The position numbers were made by a program, and so were the translations under genes. Shown in pieces: positions 30,351 through 39,000 of a stretch of 64,000 nt of DNA. The stretch is from Ostreococcus lucimarinus CCE9901 (lineage: Eukaryota; Chlorophyta; Mamiellophyceae; Mamiellales; Bathycoccaceae): NCBI RefSeq assembly GCF_000092065.1, contig NC_009366.1:192001-256000 (forward strand), in the 5' to 3' direction. The notes under the pieces are model-generated. The model did not search any database. It saw only the letters and a list, made by a program, of their open reading frames with translations, and was not told the origin of the DNA. Position 1 is the stretch's first letter. Every line of letters starts with the position of its first letter.

Positions 30351-31580
30351 CTACGTTCTACGCATCGGTTCGGCGTCGAGAGGACAGCTTAAAGATTGAT
30401 TGGATTGACCCGTAACGCGAATACCGCCGCGCATCGGTCCGGGCTCGACGGTGCCGAAGCGTTCCGCGAATATTTCGGGAAGCGGCATGGCGCCGACGCG
30501 CTCGTTCGGGGAAACCCACATTCGGACGAGGTGCCTCGGCTCGGCGCCTTCGTTTTTGAAGGCGCTTCGAGCGTGTAAAGTGGTGTGATTATGAAGCCAT
30601 TGAATATCACCCGGTTCAAGGGTCATGTCCAGACGCAATTCGTCCGAACACGCGAGCGCGTCCAAATGATCGAGCGCCGCGGTTTGCGTTTTACTCAACT
30701 CAACGCCCGTCAGCGCCACCGCGGAGTTGATGAATGAACGGTCGTATATTGCCGCGCACCTGCCTTCGTGCGCGTGAAAAATAGGTATTTTATACGTCGC
30801 TTCCTTGCCGACCGGAACTTCTCCTTTGCGCGAGACGACGAACTCTTTTTGAAGCGTGGCCGCGCTTTCTGGAAAGCGCTCGACGAGAGCGTTCCAAATC
30901 GCCACCGAAGACGTCACCTGACTGTGCCCCCCTTCCGTCGCTTGACTCAGACAAAGTAATCCCACGATATCCGCAGAATCAGTGTGATACGGTTGCGCTG
31001 CACTCGTCGTGTATAAACGCGTGAGCGGATCGTTCGGATCGCCCCCAAGGTCTTTCACGTGGCCCACGACGTGCCCCAGTTTGTTTTGCGGCACGCACGT
31101 GCCCATGTACCGACCCATGGCGTAAAACGCCGCGCAGCGCTCCCAACTAGAATATCTATGCACGGGAAAATTTCGCATCAGGGCAAAACCTCGCCCGTGG
31201 ACGAGCTCTCGTCCCATGTCTTCGAGCGTCGGCCCGAGCGTCGGCAGAGAAAAGTTTTCTGGACCGAGTTCGACGATTTCCCGCACCCCGTTCGCCTTGG
31301 TGCGCGCTAAGGCGTCGTCAATCTCCCGCACGTGTTCATGCGAAAGCTCAATCGTCCACTCGTACGACCGCTGCGCCATATCGGGCCCGCGCCACGCCCC
31401 ATCGAACGTTTCGAGTGCGCTCGCCGATGGTTCAGCTAACGCCGAGGCGCGACTTTCGAGGCGCCTACGCGCGAAACGCGATCGCGTCGGTGGTCTCGCG
31501 GCGACGAATGACGATGAATTACTTGTCGTCGTCGTCGTCGTCGTCCGCGCACACGAGCGCATATCGCACGCGACGCGCAT
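30351..31580 (-). CDS. TauD/TfdA-like (clavaminate synthase-like) Fe(II)/2-oxoglutarate dioxygenase
   Basis: 409 residues with a Thr/Ser/Arg-rich leader of about 45 that looks like a transit peptide. The double-stranded beta-helix domain has the iron motif in AAQPYHTDSADIVGLLCL (His and Asp), the distal His in WLHNHTTLHAR and the 2-oxoglutarate Arg in EPRHLVRMWVSP. These enzymes hydroxylate or desaturate small molecules; plant members are poorly known and the substrate here is unknown. The first ATG is used, and a second Met lies seven residues on. The gene is 206 bases upstream of the TBC gene's start and in the same orientation. Confidence 0.88.
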   Translation of the reverse strand: MRVACDMRSCARTTTTTTTSNSSSFVAARPPTRSRFARRRLESRASALAEPSASALETFDGAWRGPDMAQRSYEWTIELSHEHVREIDDALARTKANGVREIVELGPENFSLPTLGPTLEDMGRELVHGRGFALMRNFPVHRYSSWERCAAFYAMGRYMGTCVPQNKLGHVVGHVKDLGGDPNDPLTRLYTTSAAQPYHTDSADIVGLLCLSQATEGGHSQVTSSVAIWNALVERFPESAATLQKEFVVSRKGEVPVGKEATYKIPIFHAHEGRCAAIYDRSFINSAVALTGVELSKTQTAALDHLDALACSDELRLDMTLEPGDIQWLHNHTTLHARSAFKNEGAEPRHLVRMWVSPNERVGAMPLPEIFAERFGTVEPGPMRGGIRVTGQSNQSLSCPLDAEPMRRT

Positions 31581-31801
31581 TCCTCAGTCGAGGGGCGGCG
31601 AGGCGCGCTCTGTCGACGGAACCGCGCGCGACGCGACGAGTCATTTCGACGAGCGGTGATTTAACCAAACAAATATCCATTTGTCACATTTGCACTAATT
31701 CCACTCACTACGCGGTTCTCTCGACGCACGTCGCCCATCGCGGTTCTAAACCGAGAGGCGCTACGCCTGTCCCAAACGCCCCAAAAGTCGACTGAACGAC
31801 C

Positions 31802-32629
31802 TTACGCCTCCGTCGCGACAGCGGTCGTGTAGATGTGCTGCTTGGAGTGAAGGACGAGCGGCTTGATCAAACCCTTCGCCAAAAGGATGGCGATACCCTT
31901 GCGCGCGAGGGAGCACGTGATGCGAAGGCGATCGCACAAGATGGAAATAGTAATCATCTTGTACTTCGGCACCTCGGCGAGGAGCTTGTCGTACGTGGAC
32001 TGCGAGATTTAAAGCGAACGCATCAGTCAGTCACGAGTTCGCGCGCCGCGTCAACGCGTCGTCATCCTCATTGCGATCCTTTGAGCGCGCATCGTTCGTC
32101 GTCACCGCGCGTCGCCCTCGTTCAAAGACGTCCCGCGCGCGCGCCGCGCCGCGCCTAGGGCTTGGTCCTCCGTCCCGCCGTCGCCCGCGCCTTCGTCCGA
32201 GCTTCACCGTCGATCGCACGCACCTGTTCGAACAACACTTGGTTATTGGCCTTCTCCTTCATCTTCCCCTTGGACCATTTCTATCGTTCGCGAACACGAT
32301 TCGTCGTCGTCGTCAGTCCTCCGTCCTCGCGTCGATCGCCCGCGCGCGCCCCGCGCCATCGTCGCGCCGCGCGCGTCGCCCTCGATCGCGCTCGATCGAG
32401 CGCGACGCCGGTCCCGGACGCATTAAAATCCCACCGCCGTCCGTTCGCCCGCCGATCGCCGCGCCGGCGCGTCCGCGCCGACGCCCCGCGACGCGCGCGT
32501 CCCGTTCGTCTTTAGGGTCTCCGCGGATCGCGCCTCGCCGTCGCGCGCGCGCACCTTGGCCTTCTTCTTCCCGCCGGCCATGGCCTTGGCGGCCTTGGCG
32601 GCCTTCGATTCGGGGGCTTTAGGCGGCAT
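31802..32629 (-). CDS. RPS25: 40S ribosomal protein S25, three exons
   Basis: eS25 of the small ribosomal subunit, 109 residues. Exons are 32555-32629, 32224-32280 and 31802-31999. Exon 1 gives [20 protein letters not shown] and a Lys-rich end. Exon 2 gives [19 protein letters not shown]. Exon 3 gives [20 protein letters not shown] and runs to the C-terminus [11 protein letters not shown]. All joins fall between codons. The introns are 274 and 224 bases, with GTGCGC and GTGCGT donors, TAG and CAG acceptors, and ACTGAC branch sites on the minus strand. I looked for C/D snoRNAs in both introns and found none. A gene of this kind would be missed by a scan for long open frames. Confidence 0.96.
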
Positions 32630-32881
32630 GTCTTCGCTCTACGTCCGTCGTGCGCGCGCGCGTGGGAAAGGCGGTTCGCGCGCGTCGCGCCTCGCCCGCG
32701 AGGCCGGCGCGGCCGATGGTTCGTGTTTGGTCTCGCGATCCGTCGATCGCGCGCGCGACGCTCGATCGTCGCCGCGTCGATCGCGCGCGGCGCGTCGACC
32801 TCGACGCGTCGATCGATCGACCGCATCGTCGATCGATCGACGACCCGCGCGTCGGTCGACGCGGCGTCGGCACCGCGCGAC

Positions 32882-32911
<30 letters not shown>

Positions 32912-32912
<1 letters not shown>

Positions 32913-34246
32913 TGGACGACGATCGCGGACGACGCGGGCGAGGACGACGACGACGACGAGGCGGCGTGCGAGGCGGTGACGCGCTGCGCGCGCTCGGCCT
33001 CGGGCTCGGACTCGTCGCGACGGGGGCGCGCGCGGCGCGACGCGCGGGCGCGTTTGAAACGACCGAAACGACCTCGACGATGGCCGATGCGTTTTGGACG
33101 GTGGCGACGAACGCGATCGAACGCGCGTGGGCGCCGAGAACGCAGAGCGCGACGGTGACGCCGCGCGATGCGTTCGGCGCGGCACGGGCGACGGCGACGG
33201 CGCGAGAGGTCGGTGAGGCGGACGCGGCGACGCTCGCGCGTCGGTTTGAGCGCTGGTGCGTCGAACACGGAGTGGAGGAATATCTGCGAGACGGAGAGGA
33301 GTACGCGAAGCGATTGGCGATTTTCGTGGAGAACGCGGCGTTTGTGGTGGAGCACAACGCCAAGTACGTTTTGGGAGAGATTTCGCATTGGGTGGCGTTG
33401 AACGCCCTCGCGGCGACGACGCGGGAGGAGTTCAAGCGCATGCTCGGGTACAAGCCCGAGTTGCGCGACGCGACGCAAACCGTCGGAGCCACGCGCGATG
33501 CGGACGAATACAAGGCGAACTGGAAGTATGCCAGCGTCGAGCCACTGGAAAACGTCGATTGGGTCGAACGCGGCGCCGTGACGGCGCCGAAGAACCAAGG
33601 ACAGTGCGGCTCGTGCTGGGCGTTTTCGACGACGGGCGCGATCGAGGGCATCAATCAAATTCGTACTGGCAGGCTCGTGTCGCTCTCTGAACAAGAGCTC
33701 GTGTCGTGTTCGACCCAGAACATGGCGTGCAACGGTGGACTCATGGATAACGCGTTCAAATGGGTGCAAAAGAACGGCGGAATTGACTCTGAATTTCAGT
33801 ACCCTTACGCCGCGGAGAAGCTCTCGTGCAACAAATTCAAGCTTCAACTCCACGTCGCCACCATCGACGGGTTCGAGGACGTACCTCCGGGAGATGAGAA
33901 AGAGCTCGAGAAAGCTGTGTCGCAACAACCTGTTAGCATCGCCATCGAGGCCGACACAAAAGCGTTTATGCTCTACCAAGGCGGCGTTTTCGATTCCAAA
34001 GAGTGCGGTTCTCAAGTCGATCACGGCGTTCTCGTCGTCGGTTACGGCTACGACGATCATCCCAACGCAACGGAAGCGACGCACCATCACCACAAAAACC
34101 ACCACAGGCACTTCTGGAAAGTCAAGAACTCGTGGGGCAATCAGTGGGGCGAAGGTGGTTTCATTCGCATGGCTCGACGAATCAGCGCTGAAACGGGTCA
34201 GTGCGGAATCACGACGGCACCATCCTTCCCGACGAAGAGCGCGTGA
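32912..34246 (+). CDS. Papain-like cysteine protease (C1A) with a His-rich insert
   Basis: 444 residues from ATG 32912. A hydrophobic segment near residues 26-40 ([14 protein letters not shown]) is a likely signal or signal anchor. An I29 inhibitor prodomain follows ([19 protein letters not shown]). The mature enzyme starts near [12 protein letters not shown]. It has the oxyanion Gln and catalytic Cys in [12 protein letters not shown], the His in [13 protein letters not shown] and the Asn in [14 protein letters not shown]. Between the His and Asn blocks is an extra loop with eight histidines (from [10 protein letters not shown] to HHRHF), where relatives have a short turn. Probable site is the vacuole/lysosome or secretory path. 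A (GAC)n tract precedes the ATG. Confidence 0.92.
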
Positions 34247-34255
34247 TTTCTACTT

Positions 34256-34260
34256 TACAA
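34256..34260 (-). terminator. TGTAA polyadenylation-type signal, minus strand
   Basis: TGTAA on the minus strand, about 530 bases past the LSM1 stop and about 140 past the predicted 3' UTR intron. It would allow an LSM1 transcript to run through the snoRNA region. The plus-strand protease has its own TGTAA at 34297-34301, so the signals are crossed. Confidence 0.4.
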
Positions 34261-34471
34261 AGACGATACGATTTTCATACTTGTACGATACGATTCTGTA
34301 AACTAAAACGATACCATACGTCGATGTTGTGATACAATTACGCTTTGATTCTTGCAAATTTCCTTCTAGGTTGTTCTATTTCCTTAGCTCGTAACGCCTA
34401 CAGTTCGTCAAATCGTCAGTCAAGCTGGTGAGATCGGTGCGTGATTTCTCCCAGCACATTCGCGGCACACG

Positions 34472-34574
34472 CGCGAGGAAGCTCAGAAGGATCCATTGGT
34501 ATTTACTAGTTTCACCGAGCTTGCTCTCACCGTAGTAGTGCGAAAACGAGCGCAATCATCATCGCTTCCTCGCG
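34472..34574 (-). ncRNA. C/D box snoRNA with an 18S rRNA guide
   Basis: On the minus strand an 11-bp perfect terminal stem (34564-34574 with 34472-34482) encloses box C ATGATGA (34556-34562) and box D CTGA (34483-34486). Bases directly 5' of box D include CCAATGGATCCT, complementary over 12 bases to the conserved 18S rRNA stretch AGGATCCATTGG that precedes the GCCAGC loop region. By the box D plus five rule the target is the A of GAGGA. I see no convincing D'/C' pair. Its place inside a predicted intron fits the usual biogenesis of C/D RNAs. The rRNA match is from memory of plant 18S sequence. Confidence 0.85.
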
Positions 34575-34614
34575 TTGGATCGATCTCAACGACGACGATG
34601 ACGACGACATCAGG

Positions 34615-34686
34615 AAAGGCTCAGTCCTATCGATCGTTTATCATGGGTAATCAGGATTAGCATGATTATAAGTCATCATCGCCTCT
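34615..34686 (-). ncRNA. C/D box snoRNA with U6 snRNA and 25S rRNA guides
   Basis: This 72-base minus-strand RNA has every C/D element: a 6-bp terminal stem (34681-34686 with 34615-34620, one G-U), box C ATGATGA (34673-34679), box D' CTGA (34651-34654), a near-consensus box C' ATGATAA (34638-34644) and box D CTGA (34621-34624). The D' guide CATGCTAATC (34655-34664) is complementary to U6 snRNA GATTAGCATG. The plus-five rule points to the A equivalent to human U6 A53, a known 2'-O-methyl site. The D guide pairs with CCTATCGATC of 25S rRNA (34626-34635), extending to 13 of 14 bases. The target sequences are from memory. Confidence 0.9.
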
Positions 34687-34789
34687 GTTCCGTCTTCGTC
34701 GTCCTCGTCGTCGCCGTCGAGCGATCGTCGCGTCTTCAATCTCCACACGCACCTCTCGTCGTCCCATGCGCCCCCTTTGCGTTCGATCA

Positions 34790-35170
34790 TCACTCATCTA
34801 AAAAGTCCATTCGTTTCAAGATGTCTCCCTTCATCGCCTCCGCGGTCTGATCCGCCTCCCTCGCCCGTATGATCTCCGCGTTGTCCACCTCAATCAACCC
34901 TTCCGTGCCGTCCAAGTCCCCGTTCGCCCCGACGTCGCCCATGAGCACGACGTTCTCGCCTCGCACGATGTACAATCCGAGTGGGATATCGCTGAACATC
35001 TTTCCGACGATGATGCGCTCGACCGCGCTCTCGAGGACGATGTTTGCGAATTGGTCGAACGATCGCAGCGTGCCGATGATGTTCGAGCCGTCGCGCAGCG
35101 CGACGAGCAGGCGCTTGTCCAGGTTCTCCACCAGGCTCGCCACCGCGCTGAGATGCCACGTGTCCGTCAT
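34790..35170 (-). CDS. LSM1: U6 snRNA-associated Sm-like protein LSM1
   Basis: Subunit of the cytoplasmic LSM1-7 ring, which binds oligoadenylated mRNA 3' ends and promotes decapping. 126 residues. Sm1 motif: LVENLDKRLLVALRDGSNII then GTLRSFDQFANIVL. Sm2 motif: GLYIVRGENVVLMG. The helical C-terminal extension ending ILKRMDFLDE is specific to LSM1 rather than LSM8. The start gives a family-typical N-terminus. It is divergent from the FG-F-motif gene, with starts 96 bases apart. Downstream on the same strand is a predicted intron with two snoRNAs, so this transcript may be their host. Confidence 0.95.
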   Translation of the reverse strand: MTDTWHLSAVASLVENLDKRLLVALRDGSNIIGTLRSFDQFANIVLESAVERIIVGKMFSDIPLGLYIVRGENVVLMGDVGANGDLDGTEGLIEVDNAEIIRAREADQTAEAMKGDILKRMDFLDE

Positions 35171-35266
35171 CGCGCGGCTCGTGCGCGCGGTCGCGAGGGA
35201 CGCGAGACGGAGCGCGAGATGCGTCGCGCGCGCGGGAGTGCGGCGCGACAGTGTCGCGCGCGCGTC

Positions 35267-35405
35267 ATGGACGACGCGCGACGGGGCGAGAACGAGGTCG
35301 AGGCGGGGACGAGGACGACGGTCGAGTACGATGACGCGTCGGACGGGGAGTCGTTCGGCGCGTTCGCGACGCCCGCGCGCGCGTTCGCGGATGGGACGAC
35401 GGAAA

Positions 35406-35448
<43 letters not shown>

Positions 35449-35992
35449 TTTCGGGGATTTCGCGACGCCGGCGACGACGATGAAAACGGTCACGACGCCG
35501 GTGATGCGTGACGAACCGCCGCCGACGCCGCCGCCGACGACGACGACGGGCGGTGGGGAGTTTGATTTGATTGCTTTGACGAACGAAGGCGAGTTCGCCG
35601 AGGCGGCGCGGCGGTTGTTGAAGAGAGGGAAGGCTCGATCGACGAACGACGGCGCCGAAAAGGAGTCGTTCGGCGGGTTAGGTACGGCAGCGGTCGTAGG
35701 CGATGGACGGTTCACGAAGGAGGCGTTCGATCGCTTTAGAGACAACGTCAAACGCGAGGCGAGCGCGGAGGCGTCTGCGTCCGAGGAGGACGAGGAAGAG
35801 ACGTCCGTGGATGACGCAGCACCGAGAGAAATCTTGGCAGAGTTTGATTTGATTTCTCTCGAGTCAGCACCGAAAGTCGCCGAGTCGACTCCGAGTATGG
35901 ATCCGTTCGCTGGATTTGGCGACATCGCCGTGGAGTCTCCATCGCCACCGCAAAACGCCGACAATGACGATGAATTTGGCGATTTTGTATAG
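35267..35992 (+). CDS. Acidic protein with FG-F motifs, possible clathrin-adaptor accessory
   Basis: About 241 residues, strongly acidic and mostly disordered. The motif FG(D/A)F recurs: ESFGAFATPARAF, DDFGDFATPA, and the C-terminus DDEFGDFV. There is also a MDPFAGFGDI block with a DPF. Such DFxDF/DPF motifs bind the ear domains of AP-1, GGA and AP-2 in aftiphilin-like proteins, so a role in clathrin traffic is a reasonable guess. A run of about 15 Asp codons (GAC repeats, about 35407-35450) lies near the N-terminus. One folded-looking helix pair (EGEFAEAARRLLKRGK, FDRFRDNVKREA) sits in the middle. An in-frame ATG at 35219 is an alternative start. Confidence 0.75.
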
Positions 35993-36024
35993 ACATTAGA
36001 GCTGTTGTATGCTATAGTAGTGGA

Positions 36025-39000
36025 TTAGACTTTGACTGAGCGCAGCGCGAGAAGTTCATTGAGACACGTGGTATGCGCTTCCGTGAGATTCAACACTTCT
36101 CTTTCAACATTTGAGATGTCTTTTTTAATCTCTCGCAGCTCACGCGCATTCTCCAGCTCTTGTACCTTGAGCTTGTCGCGTAAATCTTCTGTGCCTTGAC
36201 CATTATTCACAACCTTGTCTAAATCTTCCAGAACGATGAGCTTTCCAAACTTTCGGATCTGAGTCTCAGAGTATTTGCGTTGCAGACTCTGAAATTCTTT
36301 CGCCTTAGCGGAACGTTGCGCGATGAGCGAGGAGTGCTCTCGCTTTAACTCCTGCTGCTGACGTTTCAATTTTAAGACTTCTGCATCCCACTCTACGACT
36401 TTATTCTCAAGTTCTGCTAAGCGAGTCTTGGAGAAAATAATCATGTCGTCCATGTCGCCTTGACTCGTCTCGACGCAGCTCACCGGCAACACGAATGCAG
36501 TCCTGAGCCCGTTCAAACTTTGCTGCTTTACCTTCTCAAAAGCATCCGCATCTCTCTCGAGTACCCGTACGTTTTCCTCCAAACTTCGCAACTTTTTCAG
36601 TGCGGCATCGTGAATCTTTTTCTTCCCATCCAATGCCCGTTGTATTTCAGTTATTGCGTCCATGGCTTCGATTCTTTGCAAACGAAGATCGCACACGCGC
36701 TCGTAGACAGCACTGTCGCAACCTTTTGGGCAAGTGTCGCCATTTTCTTCGTCTGACGACGAATAGTACGAATCATCGTCAAAATCAGAGTCTAAGTCGG
36801 AATCGGAGTCACCTTTGTCGCTCTTTTGTTCGGTTTTATTGACGACGCGTTTGTGGAAAACTTTGAGCAATGCCGCTCGCGGGACGCCTGGAATCATGAA
36901 TTTGTCAAATGTCGCCTCGATTTCCGCTTTTACTCCGTTCTGCCCCTCTAATTTGGTCTGTTGATCGTTTACGGCCGTCTGGGCATTTTCTACCGCCGCA
37001 CGAGCGGTTTCGACCTCTTCCTTTGCTTGCCGTTGAGCATTTTGCATTTCGGTGTTCTTCACGTCATATTCAGGCATGACGCTCAGCTCGCGATGCACTA
37101 CAATACGAAAAAGTTCAATGACTTTACTTCGCGCGATGATATCTGCTTTTAGATGGCATAGCGAGATAAGATCTTCATCGGTGACAGCGTCCTTCGCATC
37201 GATGCAATCAAACTCTCGATTGAACCGGCTCTGGTTGCCGCGTAGTTGACCATCGACATATCTCAATTCGGAAAGTTTACCCTCCGTCGTTAATTTGTCT
37301 TCAGGTGGTACACGTGAATCCGGAACGCAACGCAATGGAAACCCATCGCCAAGATTGTCGCGTTTCAACGCTTCGCTGTCGTCTGTTTGGTCTTTCAAAG
37401 GCTCTGCCTTCTCCAATTTTCTCAACTCTTCGTTCCTCCGTAATCTTTCGAAGCGCCGTCGAGCCTCTGAACTCATTTCAGAGCCTTCGATGCTCTGTCT
37501 TTCGTGCGCATTTTCACTTATGCAAGTATTTTGCACATGAACGACACGCATCTCTTGTTCGCATTCATGAACTGTCGCCTCTGCGACCGTAGTTGTCTGC
37601 CAATCACCCTCGCTTCCAGCGCGCAACGCAAAAGATGAGCACGTCAAAGCTTCGCTAGATGAATGAATCATACGAGGAAGGGCCATTATTTTGTCGTAAT
37701 AACTTTTTTGCAGTTGATTTGAGACAGATTCAGCACACATAACTGAGCTTTGAAGCTTGTCGTGAGTCGCTTTTAACCAGTGTACTGAATCCTCGCGAAT
37801 TCGGCGCATTTGTGTATCGTCTACGAGAAGTTCTGCGCCAGAGATTCGCATCTCTCGAGGAAGTTTTGCATTTTCTTCAATGATGACATTGAATTCATCT
37901 CGACAGAGCGCCACCAAGCTCGAGAGTCGTATAAGTGCTGCCGCTTCTTCCTCGCTCAATTCCTTCGCGCGTTCTCGCTGCAGTACCTCTTCGATGGACG
38001 CGCACTGTGCGGAGAGTGTGTCGATCGCTTCGACTTCTGGATAGATGCACAGCGCCTCGTCGATTGAAGAGTGTGTGTTTGATGGAGAAGCATCGCTTAA
38101 CGCGTGTACTTCAAAAGATCCCGATTTACAGATTTTAACGCAGTAAGAATTATCATACGTTATCGCGCTGAAAGATTCATCAACGGCGTTCTTGGTTTCT
38201 ACATCGGTGGTAATACGAGGAGTGACATCGATTTCGTACGAATCTTTACGAGACTCACCCAAGTCACGATGGACGGCAAAGCAGTGCATCTCGTCCTCGA
38301 TTTGAGCACCAAAAATACTTTCACCATCCCAAAATATCTTCTTCGGGCGAGCACTCAGGCGTATGAAACCAATTGGCTCAAATTGCAACGTCGATGCGAA
38401 GGAAGATGAACTGAAAATAAACACAGTATTATTAGCAGCAGCGATTGCCAAATACTCACCATCAGAACTCCATGTGAACTGCTCGACGGCATGCGCGTGT
38501 GGCTTGAGCGCGAGAGCCAAGCGCCAAGAGGACGTGTTTCTCACGAGAACGCGAACGACACCATCGGCAAATCCAACGACGATACATCTCCCATCTTCAT
38601 TGACATTCAAAGGTACGTTAGTAAGTGCCGTCGCCGAACAGCTGAACCGACTTTTGTAGAGAAACGCACGGGATAAATAATCATAGCAGTGCACTTCTCC
38701 GATATTGTCGCAAGTGATCAAGTGAGTACTGTTCAGCGAAGTCTCGCATGCAGTGATGACACCACTGTGCGCAGAAACAACAGGACGCTCCATATCATCA
38801 TCGTCCAAAGAACACACTAACCCTCGCCCGCTGTCTTGAATGAATAACTTATTTTCAAGCGCGCAAATGTGGCGGATATTGGCTCCATCGATTGAGCGCT
38901 CTGAGATGGGTTTCATACAAACCACCCCTTTGCTTTGCGACGATATGACGCGACGAATCTCGTCAATATTCCATTCTCGAACCCACCCATCATCGCCCGC

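Larger units (their letters stand above)
34398..34752 (-). other. Predicted snoRNA host intron downstream of LSM1
   Basis: On the minus strand a strong donor GTGCGT starts at 34752, 38 bases after the LSM1 stop. ACTGAC lies at 34415-34420 and an acceptor TAG at 34398-34400. These are the same signals as in the coding introns of the window. The branch-to-acceptor distance (about 18 bases) is shorter than usual. The 355-base intron contains both C/D snoRNAs in the same orientation. The simplest reading is an intron in the LSM1 3' UTR. A separate non-coding host is possible. Confidence 0.6.

Noticed and set aside
31820-32160. Plus-strand open frame with basic protein over RPS25
   Set aside because: It is the antisense of RPS25 exon 3 and its intron.
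32639-34111. 490-codon minus-strand open frame antisense to the cysteine protease
   Set aside because: Composition of an antisense shadow, no conserved blocks; the sense protease is complete.
34338-34397. Small frame after the TAG acceptor on the minus strand (ALRAKEIEQPRRKFARIKA), faintly like a bacterial L29 C-terminus
   Set aside because: Only 19 residues, and joining it to the ATG before the donor gives a 24-residue peptide with no family match. An untranslated exon of the snoRNA host explains the splice signals better.
34371-34554. Open minus-strand frame of about 60 codons across the second snoRNA
   Set aside because: No start codon near its 5' end, no conserved sequence, and it crosses a much better supported snoRNA.
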